Source: Acanthosepion lycidas (lineage: Eukaryota; Mollusca; Cephalopoda; Sepiida; Sepiidae). Taken from it: a stretch of 64,000 nt of DNA. This document shows, one piece after another, positions 42,342 to 52,880 of the stretch. Below the pieces are notes generated by a model that saw nothing but the letters and a program-made list of their open reading frames with translations, was not told the DNA's origin and did no database searches. The translations under genes and the position numbers were made by a program. The stretch lies in NCBI GenBank assembly GCA_963932145.1, contig OZ010588.1:105095050-105159049 (forward strand), given 5' to 3'. Numbering within the stretch: position 1 is the first letter of the stretch; each line of letters begins with the position of its first letter.

Positions 42342-42692
42342 TCCTAGAATCTATTATCCTGAAGTTAAGCAACATCGAACCTGGTCAGTACCTAGATGGA
42401 AGACCGTTTGGGAATGCCAGGTGCTGTAAGCTTGGATGTGCCGTTGGTGTAAGGGATAATGGTTCGAAATTGATAACCTGAGAGCTGAGTTCTAATTCCA
42501 GTTGGGTTTGTTTTATTCAATTACGCGCACTTGGGGAAGGTATCAATTCGCCTATTCAACTCGATGTTATGGGTTAGTTAGTTAGAAATATCACTAAATC
42601 GTTATTATCTGCACCCCACTACTCCCCGAAAAAAATTAAGTAACCTGCAAAGGGTTGATAAACCGTAAGAAAAGAATCAGTCTATCAAGAAA
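42342..42692 (+). mobile_element. 5S/tRNA composite SINE, reference copy
   Basis: The 5S half (42350-42432) is the clearest in the window: GAAGTTAAGCAACATCGAAC, CTGGTCAGTACCTAGATGG and GGGAATGCCAGGTGCTGTAA cover the 5S internal control region (A box, intermediate element, C box). Then come a tRNA-like part (GTGCCGTTGGTGTAAGGG..GAGAGCTGAGTTCTAATTCC), the GTTATGGGTTAGTTAG box and the tail CCTGCAAAGGGTTGATAAAC. Confidence 0.85.
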
Positions 42693-42863
42693 CAATCCTT
42701 ATCAAATATGTTTATTGTTTTTTGTTTATCTGAATATGTAGATATTTTTTAGTTTCTATTTTTTATATATGTAAATATAGTGATGTGGATGTTTTTTCTT
42801 TATTTTCGAACATGGTCAGCATGTTGTGGCCGTGTTCACAGATGATATTATTGAGAGCTGGCT

Positions 42864-43090
42864 TTAAATATTTTTTTTTTGTATAGATGAGTATATTATG
42901 ATCGTATTTTCTATGAGTGTGTTGCGGACAAAGATTGGTAAGTCTCCGTGTCTGTTTAAATGGATCTTAATGAAGCTATACCCAGAAAGATGTAAAGTAC
43001 CTGTTCTTGATAAACATGTAGTGGTATACCCGATGTAATTATTATTGCCAAAGATTTTCATCGGGAATACAATTCCGTTTTCATACTGGT
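42864..43090 (-). pseudogene. GIY-YIG endonuclease fragment, Penelope-like lineage 2
   Basis: The minus-strand frame reads NNNYIGYTTTCLSRTGTLHL, then SFIKIHLNRHGDLP and TLIENTIIIYSS, typical of GIY-YIG domains attached to Penelope-like retroelements. This lineage differs from those at 37.3 and 51 kb. Only the endonuclease part is recognisable; it is a fossil with several breaks around it. Confidence 0.6.
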
Positions 43091-43619
43091 AATAATATTA
43101 GCCGTTTCCCTATAAGGAAACATTTGGTCTTCATTTGCCGAGTAGCCAGTATCTCTTTTGGTTGATAGTTATAAAATTTCTTTTAAAACATTTTTTCAGT
43201 AAAATATGTTTTCAAGTCCAGTAGCTGTTATCACTCTTTTCAGTATTGACGTGGTTTCCTTTCTAACCTTTTTATTTCAAGAAGTGTGGAATGTCAACAT
43301 CATTATTTTCTCTTCGAGTTATATGTGCCATCCATTTTAGTTTTTGCTGCTGTTGGTAGCATGGTTTGTTATTTAGTACAGTTCTTTGTGAATGTTCAAA
43401 GATGGGTGATCTTTGCCAAGGGCGTCAAGCTTTACTCGCCCAAAACCTTTTTTCGTCGTTGATGTTAGGAAGCAGTTGTATACAGCTGACAGTTTAGATA
43501 TTTCTGAACGGTGTTCGTACCATTCATGACATCGACATGAAAGTGTCGATCTAACGAAGATATTTAAGAACATGACTCAAGTTTTCCGGTTAATTTTTTG
43601 TTTTTGTAGCAACCTGTGC

Positions 43620-44275
43620 CGTTGTGTGAAACTACCTCTAATGTAGCCTAATATGTGTTCAATTTCCTTTTCTCCTATACTAAAATTTGTTATAATTGAT
43701 CCATACACCAAAGCAAGTTCTCATCCTTTTACAGTTCAAAGAATCTCTAGTGTACTCTATTCCAGGGGTTTTCAAACAGTGGTCCGCGGACAACAGGGGG
43801 TCCGCAAGGTGAAGATAGGGGGTCCGTGGACAGCAAAGACATTTTTATGGGTGACGTGCAACTTATAAGCGCTTATAAGTAACTTATATGCCGATCATGA
43901 AATAAATTGATTCAATAAACTATTTCATAGATTTGATATACTAATATTTGTATCTTAAATTGATAAAGATAATGGATTCTATTCATGCAGAGGAGGAACC
44001 AAAGAATTTGAATTTTGGATAAGGGGTTCCTAAGGAAAAGCTTGAAATATAAAGGTGTCCGCAAGCTAAAAAGTTTGAAAACCCCTGGTCTATTCTATGT
44101 TCAATGTCTTTATTTCTTATACTAAATTTGTTTTAATTGATCCATGCACTAAGGCAAGTTCTCAACATTTTACAGTTCAAACTACGTCTAGTGCAGCCTA
44201 TTCTATGTTCAATTTCCTTATCTTTTATACTAAATTTGTTATAAATGATCCATACACCGAGGTATTGGAAGTTTT
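43620..44275. repeat. About three ~110-bp tandem units, interrupted
   Basis: Shared phrases ATACTAAATTTGTT.TAA.TGATCCAT, GGCAAGTTCTCA..TTTTACAGTTCAA and CAGCCTATTCTATGTTCAAT recur left and right of 43763-44087. Confidence 0.75.
43763..44087. mobile_element. hAT-type MITE, 325 bp
   Basis: CAGGGGTTTTCAAAC at the left and its complement at the right end form 15-bp terminal repeats of the Charlie/hAT type. The 8-bp flanks CTCTATTC (43755-43762) and GTCTATTC (44088-44095) match at 7 of 8 positions, fitting a hAT target duplication. No coding. Confidence 0.85.
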
Positions 44276-44691
44276 TAGTACTTACTTATTCCACATCTTG
44301 ACTTTTTTATTATAAAATTCAGCGTATGTGCCATCATTGCTTTCAATCCAATTCCAGATCATAGTTTCTGTTTTGGAATGGTTTATGTTGAGTTCTATTT
44401 CCTGGTAGACTTGGCAGAGGATGTACTTGTTCTATGGATGTTCATTGGCGTCGGAAGGGAAAGCATGATCCATATGTTTTATTGGTAGATTCCTTTGGGA
44501 TGTGGTATGGAATGCTGAAATGATCAGTTACATCTGTGTTTGTAAATGAACAGGGGATAGTCTGGGTATAGATGAAATCGACCGGAGGTCTCATTTCCTC
44601 ATTCTTATACTGTTGACGAGGTCTAAAAATATTCCTTATTGGGGAGGGGGATTCCTCGCTAGACATGCAAGATCTTTTTTTTAATGTTTTT

Positions 44692-45085
44692 TAAGCATTC
44701 AACCCCAAGCAAGGCCGGAAGCCACTAGCATGCAAGGGGTTACAGAGAGTTGGAGCGAGAGCAAATAGGAGTGATAGAGGAAAGGATGAAGAGAAGGATA
44801 GGGTATAGATCAGGGCATCTGGAGACGTCGATTGACATTACATTTGAATAGTTGGAGATTATAGCAGAAAACAAGAAATGGGGAGGGAGTTCCACAGGCG
44901 AGAAGTTCGAGACATGAAGCTATTGGGTTAGAAGAGACGGCTACATTTAATTTCGACAGTGAAAGTTTGAGAGCGAGATGCCAGTCTAGTAAAACGCTTA
45001 AATTCATGAAGTCTGGGAACCACCAAAAGCAGCTCATGGGAGCTATTACCGGGAGAGTATTTGTAAAAAAGACAGCTTAGATGAA
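44692..45085 (-). mobile_element. LINE 3' tail
   Basis: Left end TTCAACCCCAAGCAAGGCC..CACTAGCATGCAAGGGG. The minus-strand frame LLDWHLALKLSLSKLNVAV, LELLACGTPSPF, LQLFKCNVNRRLQM is the family's C-terminal block. Confidence 0.82.
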
Positions 45086-45099
45086 TACATTTCCTCTAT

Positions 45100-45235
45100 T
45101 AACAAAATTTATTCAGAGGATTCAGAGTCTGGAAGGTGCTTTCTAATGGCTAAGATGAAGAAGTCTCGATTGATATGGTCATAGGCTATTGTGGGGTCGA
45201 CAAAGCAGGTCCCCTCGTATTATTACAGAGGTAAG
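45100..45235 (-). pseudogene. Reverse transcriptase fragment (FVD..AYD block)
   Basis: Minus strand reads GTCFVDPTIAYDHINRDFFI and LAIRKHLPDSESS, the palm block (normally VD..KAFD..R) of a LINE reverse transcriptase. About 45 residues only. Confidence 0.5.
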
Positions 45236-45289
45236 CAATTTCTTAGAGTTTTTTGACGACATATATGCAATCATTACATCCCTTCTTTC

Positions 45290-45725
45290 TTTTTATGTGT
45301 CGTGTCTCTTCTCGACGTAGGCGATCATGGCTCTCCACTTCTCCCTATCCCTTGTAGCTCTCAATAAGTTTCGTCTTTCTGCCACCTCCCGCAGAACACG
45401 TTCTGTCATCCACTTGCTTAAGTTCGCCAGGAATGTCAGTCACTGATTTTCCTTGTCTCTCTTTCCCTCTATTCGACCTGTGACTATCAGATTCTCCAGA
45501 CTCTCCTTTCTCATTAAGTGCCCCAGAAATTTCATCTGCCTCTTCCTAATGTTAAATATAAGCTTCCTCCTTGTTTGCATTCTCTTCAAAACCTCATCGT
45601 TGCTCACACGCTCGGTCCATGATATCCTTCTGTAGAACCCTATCTCCGTCACCTCGAGTCTCTTCTTCATCTTTGAGGAGACCGTCCAATATTCGATTCC
45701 GTAAAGGAGGACAGATGTCATGTTG
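45290..45725 (-). pseudogene. RTE-type LINE C-terminus and 3' end
   Basis: A 93-residue open frame on the minus strand: SVLLYGIEYWTVSSKMKKRL, FYRRISWTERVSNDEVLKRM, KRQMKFLGHLMRKESLENLI and GRIEGKRDK, the classic post-RT region of RTE-type LINEs. The 3' signature GGAGAGCCATGATCGCCTAC is read at 45335-45315. It is the best preserved RTE copy in the window. Confidence 0.8.
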
Positions 45726-45729
45726 TAGC

Positions 45730-46485
45730 TTAGTTATTTTTTCTTTGTTACCAAAGAAATCCTCCTGTTTTGCAATCCGAAGACATATTGCAATGGCCGA
45801 GGACGCATTCCATTCTATCCCATACCAGAACGAAAACGAGATTGGCTCGTGAGGAGCTGACTTTCAGAAAACGATGAGAACCTTAGTTAATGTAATGTTG
45901 ATTAATACTTTCATTACAATAGATCCAGTTGTGATACCCTCTGTATATTTGAGAAACTTGAGGTCTACTTTTCTGTTTCCGTAATCCATTAATTCCTGAT
46001 AAATGCACTTTTTCGAGATGCATTTCTCATTACAGAAGCTTGTTATTGAATTCTGGGAGAAAATAAGCTATTTTCAAAAATCCAATTTCAATGTTGAGTG
46101 ACGGCGTTTCACTCCTTAGATTTTAATAGATTTTTTTTTTAATTTCCTCATCAGTAGGTTCTTTATTATTTATGTTTGTAGACAGGTGAGTATAGTTGGA
46201 TGCTAATATTCCAAATTTATCAATTCAAGTCATACAAGCAAAACCGGATCAAGTGCTGGACGCCTAGGAATGAAAATAAGGAAAATAATAATCTATTCTA
46301 CTAAACTTTTGACATCCCAAAAGAAAATGTTGAATGGCTGTGTAGGCGGTTATATCATTTTCAGATTGAAATGAAAGGACATAATGGTTCTACAAATGGA
46401 AAGACTACAAGTTCAAAAAATATTCCTTCATCCAATGGATGAAAAGTGACCTTTGAGCGAATTTCAACAACAGCAAAAACTACAA
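45730..46485. other. Unassigned stretch
   Basis: No recognised repeat or frame. Confidence 0.4.
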
Positions 46486-46489
46486 TAGG

Positions 46490-46897
46490 CGAGTCGAAGA
46501 CTCAATGAGAGAGTCAATATGAAACTCAATTAGAGAGTCAATGTGAAACTCACTGAGAGACTCAATATGAAACTGAATGAGTCAGTCAGTCTAAAACTCA
46601 ATGAAAGATTCAATCTGAAACTCAATTAGAGTTTCAGTCTGAAACTCAGTGAGAGACTCAATCTGTAACACAATGATAGACGCAGTATGAAATTCAATGA
46701 GAGAGTCAGACTGAAATTCAATGATAGACTCAGTCTGAAACTCATTGAGAGACAATATGAAACTCAATGACTCAGTCTGAAACTCAACGAGAGAGTCTGG
46801 AACTCAATGTGAGACTCAATCTAAAACTCAATGAGAGACTCAGTCTGAAATTCAATGAGAGACTCAATCTGAAACTCAATGAGAGAGTGAATATAAA
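46490..46897. repeat. 24-bp degenerate minisatellite, about 17 units
   Basis: Units of the type GAAACTCAATGAGAGACTCA plus GTCT or ATAT. An L/S-rich frame on the complement is an artefact. Confidence 0.93.
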
Positions 46898-46919
46898 GTG
46901 ATCGGAATTTCTGAAGAAA

Positions 46920-47625
46920 TATCTACAAGAAAAAGGAAGAAGTATAGCAAAATCAAAAACTGCAACCAAATTAGTTACATCTTCAAACTTATCAATCAGT
47001 AAAGTAGCAAATTTTTGTCAGCAGTTATTTCAAGCAAGGATTGACGTTGGGACACCTTCTCAATTTGATATTTACAGATGCACTATTAAAGAATCTGTTA
47101 AACTTATTGCATTTTGATGGTGAACGAATGGATTGCCAAGAATATCAAATGTTTGTTTTGAATAATGAAACAAAAAAAGTTAAGTTAGAAGCATTATATC
47201 TGCCAGATAGAAAAACAGATACTGTTTTGCACGAAAGAACATTTGTTCTGTGTGGATAAAATTTATGGAAGAGCATAAAGATGATTGTGCGGACACAACA
47301 AATATGAAAAGTGGAAGAAGGAATAGGATTGTCATTCAGTTACAAAGACTATTTGCTCCAAAGAAACTGGAAGAAACACATATTCATTGGCTGTCTGCAT
47401 CATGTTCTTAAACTTGGAGGAATCGACACATTGCCCAACATCAAATATCGGTTCATTCCTTAACTTGTAAATAACTCCGTACAGCTGAAAAAGAACTTCA
47501 AGAATGTAAAGAAGAGATTACTGAAACAGCAGAATGGCGCGATGATATGGAATATCTGTTTCATTTAATACGAGTTTTCCGCTTTTCCGAAGAAACTGGA
47601 AAATTTCCTAAAGGGAAGTTTTAAA
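46920..47625 (+). pseudogene. Transposase-like fossil of unassigned family
   Basis: Broken frames carry LLHFDGERMDCQEYQMFVLN with KLEALYLPDRKTDTV, then DTTNMKSGRRNRIVIQLQRL and FIGCLHHVLKLGG, ending EWRDDMEYLFHLIRVFRFS. The order DG, D-T-N-G and C-H-H resembles a widespread invertebrate DNA-transposon-related protein with an RNase H-like layout, which I recall without a firm name. Several stops. It could also be a decayed host gene copy. Confidence 0.45.
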
Positions 47626-47639
47626 AAAATAACTAGTTT

Positions 47640-47930
47640 CTATGAATTCAAATGCAATACTCGATTGGCGGCAAGGTCTCATCAATGTTTTGCAGTTGAA
47701 ATGGCTAGATGTAATCGTAAGTTCTATACTAACATTTTCTTGCTTTCCAACCAATTTGGATCTTCAAAAATTTAAATGCAATGTTAATATTTATCTACTT
47801 GATTCATCTTTGATTGTTCTCGTTTACTAATAATGTTTTCTTTTTCCTATTCTCTCACTCTCAGTAAAAAGTTGTGTTTTAGTGGCATTATTGCCTTGCT
47901 TAGGTTGAAATAATAATAAAACGCAATAAT
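47640..47930 (+). mobile_element. LINE 3' tail
   Basis: GATTGGCGGCAAGGTCTC, GTAATCGTAAGTTCTATAC, CAAAAATTTAAATGCAATG, then the GTGTTTTAGTGGC..TTGCTTAGG end and an A-rich tail. Confidence 0.75.
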
Positions 47931-48760
47931 CATTTGGCTGTACCGAAAGGTTTTCCATTTTCCCGAGTCATATTCTTAATCCAACATCGTGTTTGCAAAG
48001 ATGTCGACGGAGATGATTCTTAAATAGATCATCTGATCCTTACGCTTGTAGAGAGCACGTAATGATGCGTGAGGAATATCCGTTAACTGTACGAGATGTT
48101 GGCGCCATCAACTATTTCGACATTTTGCATTTTTCAATGGCGTACCGATATGAAAATTACATTGACTATTACCGCTTCTTGCCAAAGAAGAGTTCCAATA
48201 GCTTCCTATTCAAAGCATGTTTCAAAATATGCTAAAAGCGACATATTCGTTCAATTTGAATTAATGAGTGTTTAAGCTTTCACCGTGATTGATTTGTGTT
48301 GTTCGCGCCATTATTTCGTCTTCCTTTTCTTGGAGGTGACGGAAGCGAAATGGTTTTTACGTCATTTAAAGTTTTCTTCTTTTTTCTTCTGATTATTACA
48401 TCTTCTTCTTCATTTTAATCTAATTATCTGTCCTCTTCCCTCTAAGTTTTACACTTTCTTCTTCTACTTATTTCTACTCAGTAATCTTCTTTTCTCCCTT
48501 TTTTCTTCTTTTCCCACTTCGGTTACTTTTATTCTTCTTTCTCTTTTTCATTTTCTTCCGCTTCTTCTTACTTGTCTCTCTATCTTTTCTTCTTTTTTCT
48601 CTTCTTAGTCCTGTTCAGATGATCCCCATCTTTAGCTCCACCAATTCAGAGTTTTACAACTAGGACACAACATGCCACTTCCACGGAGACGAGTCACCCT
48701 CATTTCCCCTATATTCCAATTATAACGAGAAAGTTCTGTTTTTTTTTCACAAACAACTGC
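47931..48760. other. Unassigned, with a degenerate (TTC)n tract
   Basis: 48365-48620 is pyrimidine-rich with many TTCTTC units. The rest is not recognised. Confidence 0.5.
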
Positions 48761-49500
48761 TACTTTGTGGAAAAGACTCGCTCGTTAGATGCCCTTTCTG
48801 TACTTACTGTAATGTTAGTCTTCGACTTCCTTGATGGCTTCTTGGTGAAGTCGCACGGGGTCTTCTTGTCAGTTGTTTACCCCCATGACCTCCATCTTCC
48901 AGATATTGCTTTGAAGGCCAGGCTTCTCCGCATCTTCAGCAACACGACTCAGCTTCTCCTGCGCATCTTGTTTGTTTGTTTCAGACATTTATCGACAGAT
49001 GCCTCACAAACATCCTCACTATCAGGTGACCTGGATTCGTCTCCAATAACCAACTGTGGGACAGGACCAGACAAGCCTCAATCGAGATTGACATCAAGTA
49101 ACGGAAATGTGGATGGATCGGCCACACACTCCGCAAGCCTGCTTCTAGGCACTTGACTGGAATCCACAAAGGAATCGAAAAGTTTGCCTACCAAAACTGA
49201 TTTGACGCAGAAGTGTTGACTCAGGGGTGAAGTGTTGACGCAAAGGTGAAGACAGCTGGCATGACATAGGCTGAGCTGAAGAGGATCGATCGTAACTGCG
49301 TCCCTTGGAGAGGTCTTTTTGAGGCCCTATGTTCCCAAAGGAATCAAGAGGAGGCATAAAAATTGTTAGCCTCTTCAAATAAAAAGGTTAATCAGTATCT
49401 ATCCTACTTATTCTCATAGTTTTCATGTAACTTGCTTCCACAGACTTCCTTCCACAGACCACGTTCATCAAAACCATATCAATAATAATCCTCTAACTTG
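48761..49500. other. Unassigned region with a 129-residue frame
   Basis: The + strand frame 48767-49156 has no recognised domain; an opposite-strand frame overlaps it. Possibly a decayed element. Function unknown. Confidence 0.3.
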
Positions 49501-49946
49501 AAGGGCTCTCGTGTCTTATATCGGGTGAGTGTCAGTAGGAAAAACTCTGCCCTCTTCTCTATTATCCCTGTTTTTTTATCCTCTTCTGTTTTCTTTTCTT
49601 TTATCTTTCTCTGCAACTTTCATCAGTCTTCTTATTGTATTTCTCCTTCAGTCTTTCCTTATTCTTCCTTTTCTAGTCATGTCTCTTCACCCTCCCCATT
49701 TCTCGTTTTTATTCTTCATATTCTTCTGTTTCTTCTTGAGAAATATTCCAGGGTCAAAGAAAATTCGGATAAACGAAGGTTTCACGTTTCAATTAACAAA
49801 TCAATTGCTTTAAACGAATCCAATCAGGACTCGTGGGAAAAGAATCGGAATTTGCAATGACAATGAAGATTCGCAAGTGAGAATTGACAGTAAAACGTGA
49901 TTCCTTAAAATTTTTATGAGGTGCAAATGATGCTGTAAGGTAACGA

Positions 49947-49947
<1 letters not shown>

Positions 49948-50020
<73 letters not shown>

Positions 50021-50029
50021 AGTCTCTTC

Positions 50030-50085
<56 letters not shown>

Positions 50086-50120
50086 AGTCTCTTCCTTATC
50101 TATCTATCTATCTATCTATG
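49948..50120. repeat. (CTAT)n array with AGTCTCTTCATTATC spacers
   Basis: Three (CTAT)n blocks are separated by AAGTCTCTTCATTATC and AAGTCTCTTCCTTATC, the same spacer as at 34431-34985. Confidence 0.95.
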
Positions 50121-50163
50121 CGTGTGTAGATTAGTATTTATCGGGTGGTTGAAATCTCTTTCT

Positions 50164-50164
50164 T

Positions 50165-50239
<75 letters not shown>

Positions 50240-50281
50240 CTGTAGATATCTACAGGTCAGTTATCTATCTCAGTCAGTCCA

Positions 50282-50340
<59 letters not shown>

Positions 50341-50440
50341 GCGTGTGTAGATTATTATTCATTAGGTGGTTGACATCTCTCTCTCTCCATATATATATAT
50401 ATGTATATGTGTGTGTGCATGTGTGTGTGTGTGTGGATTA
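50164..50440. repeat. (CT)n-(TA)n-(GT)n and (CTAT)n compound microsatellites
   Basis: CT 50160-50186, TA to 50221, GT to 50239, CTAT 50281-50340, then a second CT/TA/GT series. Confidence 0.94.
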
Positions 50441-50504
50441 TTTTCAGATAGACTGTATCTTTAGAGGACCAAAATGAATAAAAAGACAAGAGGGAAAACT
50501 ATTC

Positions 50505-50545
50505 TTAGCCGACGCGTTTCGTCCTCTGACGGACTTTATTAAGCC
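50505..50545 (-). ncRNA. Decayed hammerhead-like motif near a Penelope-like fragment
   Basis: Minus strand: TTAATAA, one A, then hairpin GTCC-GTCAGA-GGAC, GAAAC and GCGTC. The order matches a hammerhead core in which CTGATGA has changed by three transitions. It lies 3' of the GIY-YIG fragment on the same strand, as in Penelope-like terminal repeats. Confidence 0.4.
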
Positions 50546-50959
50546 AAATATAAGGATTTGTTTTGTTGTACGTGTTTCTATACCCGAGCTAGGCTGTCCT
50601 TTGCTTATCAAGGCTTTTAAATTTGAGAACCTTTATCAGTATTCATCGGGTGGTGGAAGATCTATATATCTTAGACTAATCATATTTATCTGTCTATTTA
50701 TCTTTCTTAGACTAATCATATCTATCTATATATCTACCTTAGATTATTCATATCTATCCACCTTAGAGTTATCATATCTAGCCAGCTAGCTATGTGCGTA
50801 GATTTAATAAGCTGGTTAAGAAAGCTGAAGTATACAAAAAAAACCCCCAAAAAATCAACAAAGCAATACCAATATTGGCATATTTATTATATATTAATCT
50901 TTTGAGTGAATAGAAGCACAAAAAGAAAGATTTTAATGTTTGAATTTTTAAACATGCCT

Positions 50960-51560
50960 GTGTTCTTTTTCAAGGCTTCGAGGAATAAACAAAGAATTGG
51001 GACTTGTCTTTTTAAGCAATCTTATTGTTGGTTAGATGTCTTCCTGTGAAAATTATACTCTCTGAATAAATCCAGATCTCTGTTTAATCCCTCAATGTTT
51101 GAATTCATTTTGAAAATAACTTTCAACATCTTTCTTGTCGGCTGTTGAACGAAGACACGAAAAGCACGCATATGATATTATCGACGCTATGAAATGGGTG
51201 GTTGAATTGTGTAGCGACAGCATATGGTTGTTGTACCTAAAAGATTTTTTATGGTTATTGAAACGTAGACGGGATTCCGTTCCAGATGCTCCAAAATAAT
51301 TTCCATTTTCTTTTGCATTTGTGGCCGAAAAGCCACCATATAATATTTGAAATGTCTGTCACAATTTAGAGCCGGTGTTTTGAATACTACATGAGTGCCA
51401 GGCGGTATGAAATTGCTATCAGTGATGATATGTTTACAGACTTGGCATCAGGGTTTATTGCAGGTGATATTCCCTTGGTAGGATGGTGAATTCTATATAC
51501 CGGATGATGTTAAGAACCTGCGTAGATTGGGGAGCAGACACTTAGCTTGGAGTTGGATCT
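50960..51560 (-). pseudogene. GIY-YIG endonuclease region, Penelope-like lineage 3
   Basis: Minus-strand pieces include a Cys-rich CNKP..CQVCKH start, TDSNFIPPGTHVVFKTPALN, then NYFGASGTESRLRFNNHKKS with RYNN, and a distal LNRDLDLFREYNF. These are the Cys motif, GIY-YIG core and C-terminal part typical of Penelope-like endonucleases. The fossil has several breaks, and no reverse transcriptase was found upstream. Confidence 0.6.
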
Positions 51561-51860
51561 CGTTGAATATTTCTCTATTTGGTTGGTTGAGTTTTAAATA
51601 CTGGAATTATTTTGCGAATATATGGTAAAAACTTGTGAATGCTGCAATTAAAATTTAAAAAATATGAGAATTCTTGATAGATTCTTTTTTAATTCGTAGG
51701 TTAGAAGAGTATTTCTATTTTTGGGAAGCTTTAATAAACGGTAGTTTTAAGTGGGTAATTCCTATTAAGAAAGTAACTAAATAGGAGCACTATGTGGTTT
51801 TATAATCCACATTTTGTGAACAGATACATTTTATGCGTAAAAAAATGCACGTAGATTATA

Positions 51861-52388
51861 CACCCTTGTGCAAATTAATTGAAACAAAACGAATAATTCC
51901 ATTATTATTAACTTTTTTCATATTTTGCAGTGAAACATGAACCCAGTGCACAGATTAGTACTTTGTAAGTCCATTCCACGAAGCAATTCCTTACAGATCG
52001 ACCACAGATTCTCGATTGGATTTAAATCAGGATAGTTTCCAAGCCAGTCGATAGTACTTTGATTTACTCACTGGTAAGGCTTGCCAGTGTGTTCGTGCAA
52101 CCCTACAATTTTCATAGGCATCTTAAAGTAATGTCCATCGTAGGCAATGGTCGTAGGACAACTAATCGACAGTCGAGACAATAGTGTGTGCGTGTTAAAA
52201 TTCTGATGCAATCACGGATGGCGTAATATTTTTCAAGGCCAAACAAATCTCATCATACACCCCGAAAATAGATTCAGATTACTGTAAGCTACTGCAAATG
52301 GGCTAATCACTCCAGCGGGTCTAAAACTGACCGTATTTTGAAAGAAAGGAAACGAAAGGGGTTGTTTCAATTAATTTGCACAAGGGTC
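51861..52388 (-). mobile_element. Internally deleted Tc1-type element, 528 bp
   Basis: The ends CACCCTTGTGCAAATTAATT and (complement of right end) GACCCTTGTGCAAATTAATT are inverted repeats flanked by TA (51859-51860, 52389-52390). The minus strand still codes DWLGNYPDLNPIENLWSICK, the Tc1 transposase motif SPDLNPIENLW with its catalytic Glu. The rest of the transposase is gone. Confidence 0.88.
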
Positions 52389-52395
52389 TATATAT

Positions 52396-52440
52396 TGAAA
52401 GAGAGATAGAGATAGAGAGAGAACGAGAGAAAGAGAGTGA
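52396..52440. repeat. (GA)n-rich microsatellite
   Basis: GAGAGATAGAGATAGAGAGAG type run next to the Tc1 end. Confidence 0.85.
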
Positions 52441-52639
52441 TTAGACATAGATATAAGTGGTTCATGGTGATTGTCAATTTCACAGAACAGGCGGCCTTCG
52501 AAGCCTGTACCTCTACTCCTTGAGCCGGCTCGAAATATTGGCCAACTGAAGAATATTGCAAGTTGAGGAAGCGTTGTGGGGTTATGAATATGGCTTTCTC
52601 TGTTCTTTTGTTTCAAGCAAAGAGAAGTGACTTCATCTT

Positions 52640-52880
52640 CTATGTACTGGATACTGTAAGGCAGTTCTCCTCAACATCCTATCACTTTCGTCAAGATTTC
52701 TGTTTCCCTTCTGTCAGGCACTTACAAAAGCATGTCGGGTAGATGGTTCTCTTGCCTTCTATATGCCCTGTGAGCGTTAAATTCTCTAAGCCTTCCTTCT
52801 TCCTCATATATCCAAGAAACTTTAACTGTCTCTTTCCGCTTCCGATTAAAAGCATTCTTTCTGATTCTGGTAATAAGTGT
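52640..52880 (-). pseudogene. RTE-type LINE C-terminal remnant
   Basis: Complement reads fragments like YMRKKEGLENLTLTG and KRKRQLKFLGY in broken frames (TTCTCTAAGCCTTCCTTCTT, ATATCCAAGAAACTTTAAC). Confidence 0.55.

Larger units (their letters stand above)
43120..44690 (-). pseudogene. LINE remnant with tandem-duplicated block
   Basis: From 44666 down: MRPPVDFIYTQTIPCSFTNT and DVTDHFSIPYHIP, then NFQYLGVWI, the FKYLG-type block that follows LINE palms, then RSTLSCRCHEWYEHRSEISK near 43540-43480, the region downstream of RT. The segment coding around YLGVW..EIEHRIGCT is repeated about three times in tandem (43620-44275), and a hAT MITE sits in the array. Clade unknown; no catalytic motif survives. 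Confidence 0.5.

Noticed and set aside
42350-42432. 5S rRNA gene
   Set aside because: The first third of 5S is missing or diverged and the match continues into a tRNA-like part and a SINE body shared by other copies, so it is a SINE head.
43765-44087. Tandem-repeat unit of the surrounding LINE
   Set aside because: Distinct sequence with its own 15-bp inverted ends and an 8-bp flank duplication; assigned to a hAT MITE instead.
48767-49156. Host gene exon
   Set aside because: No domain, no splice context that stands out, and an overlapping antisense frame of similar length.
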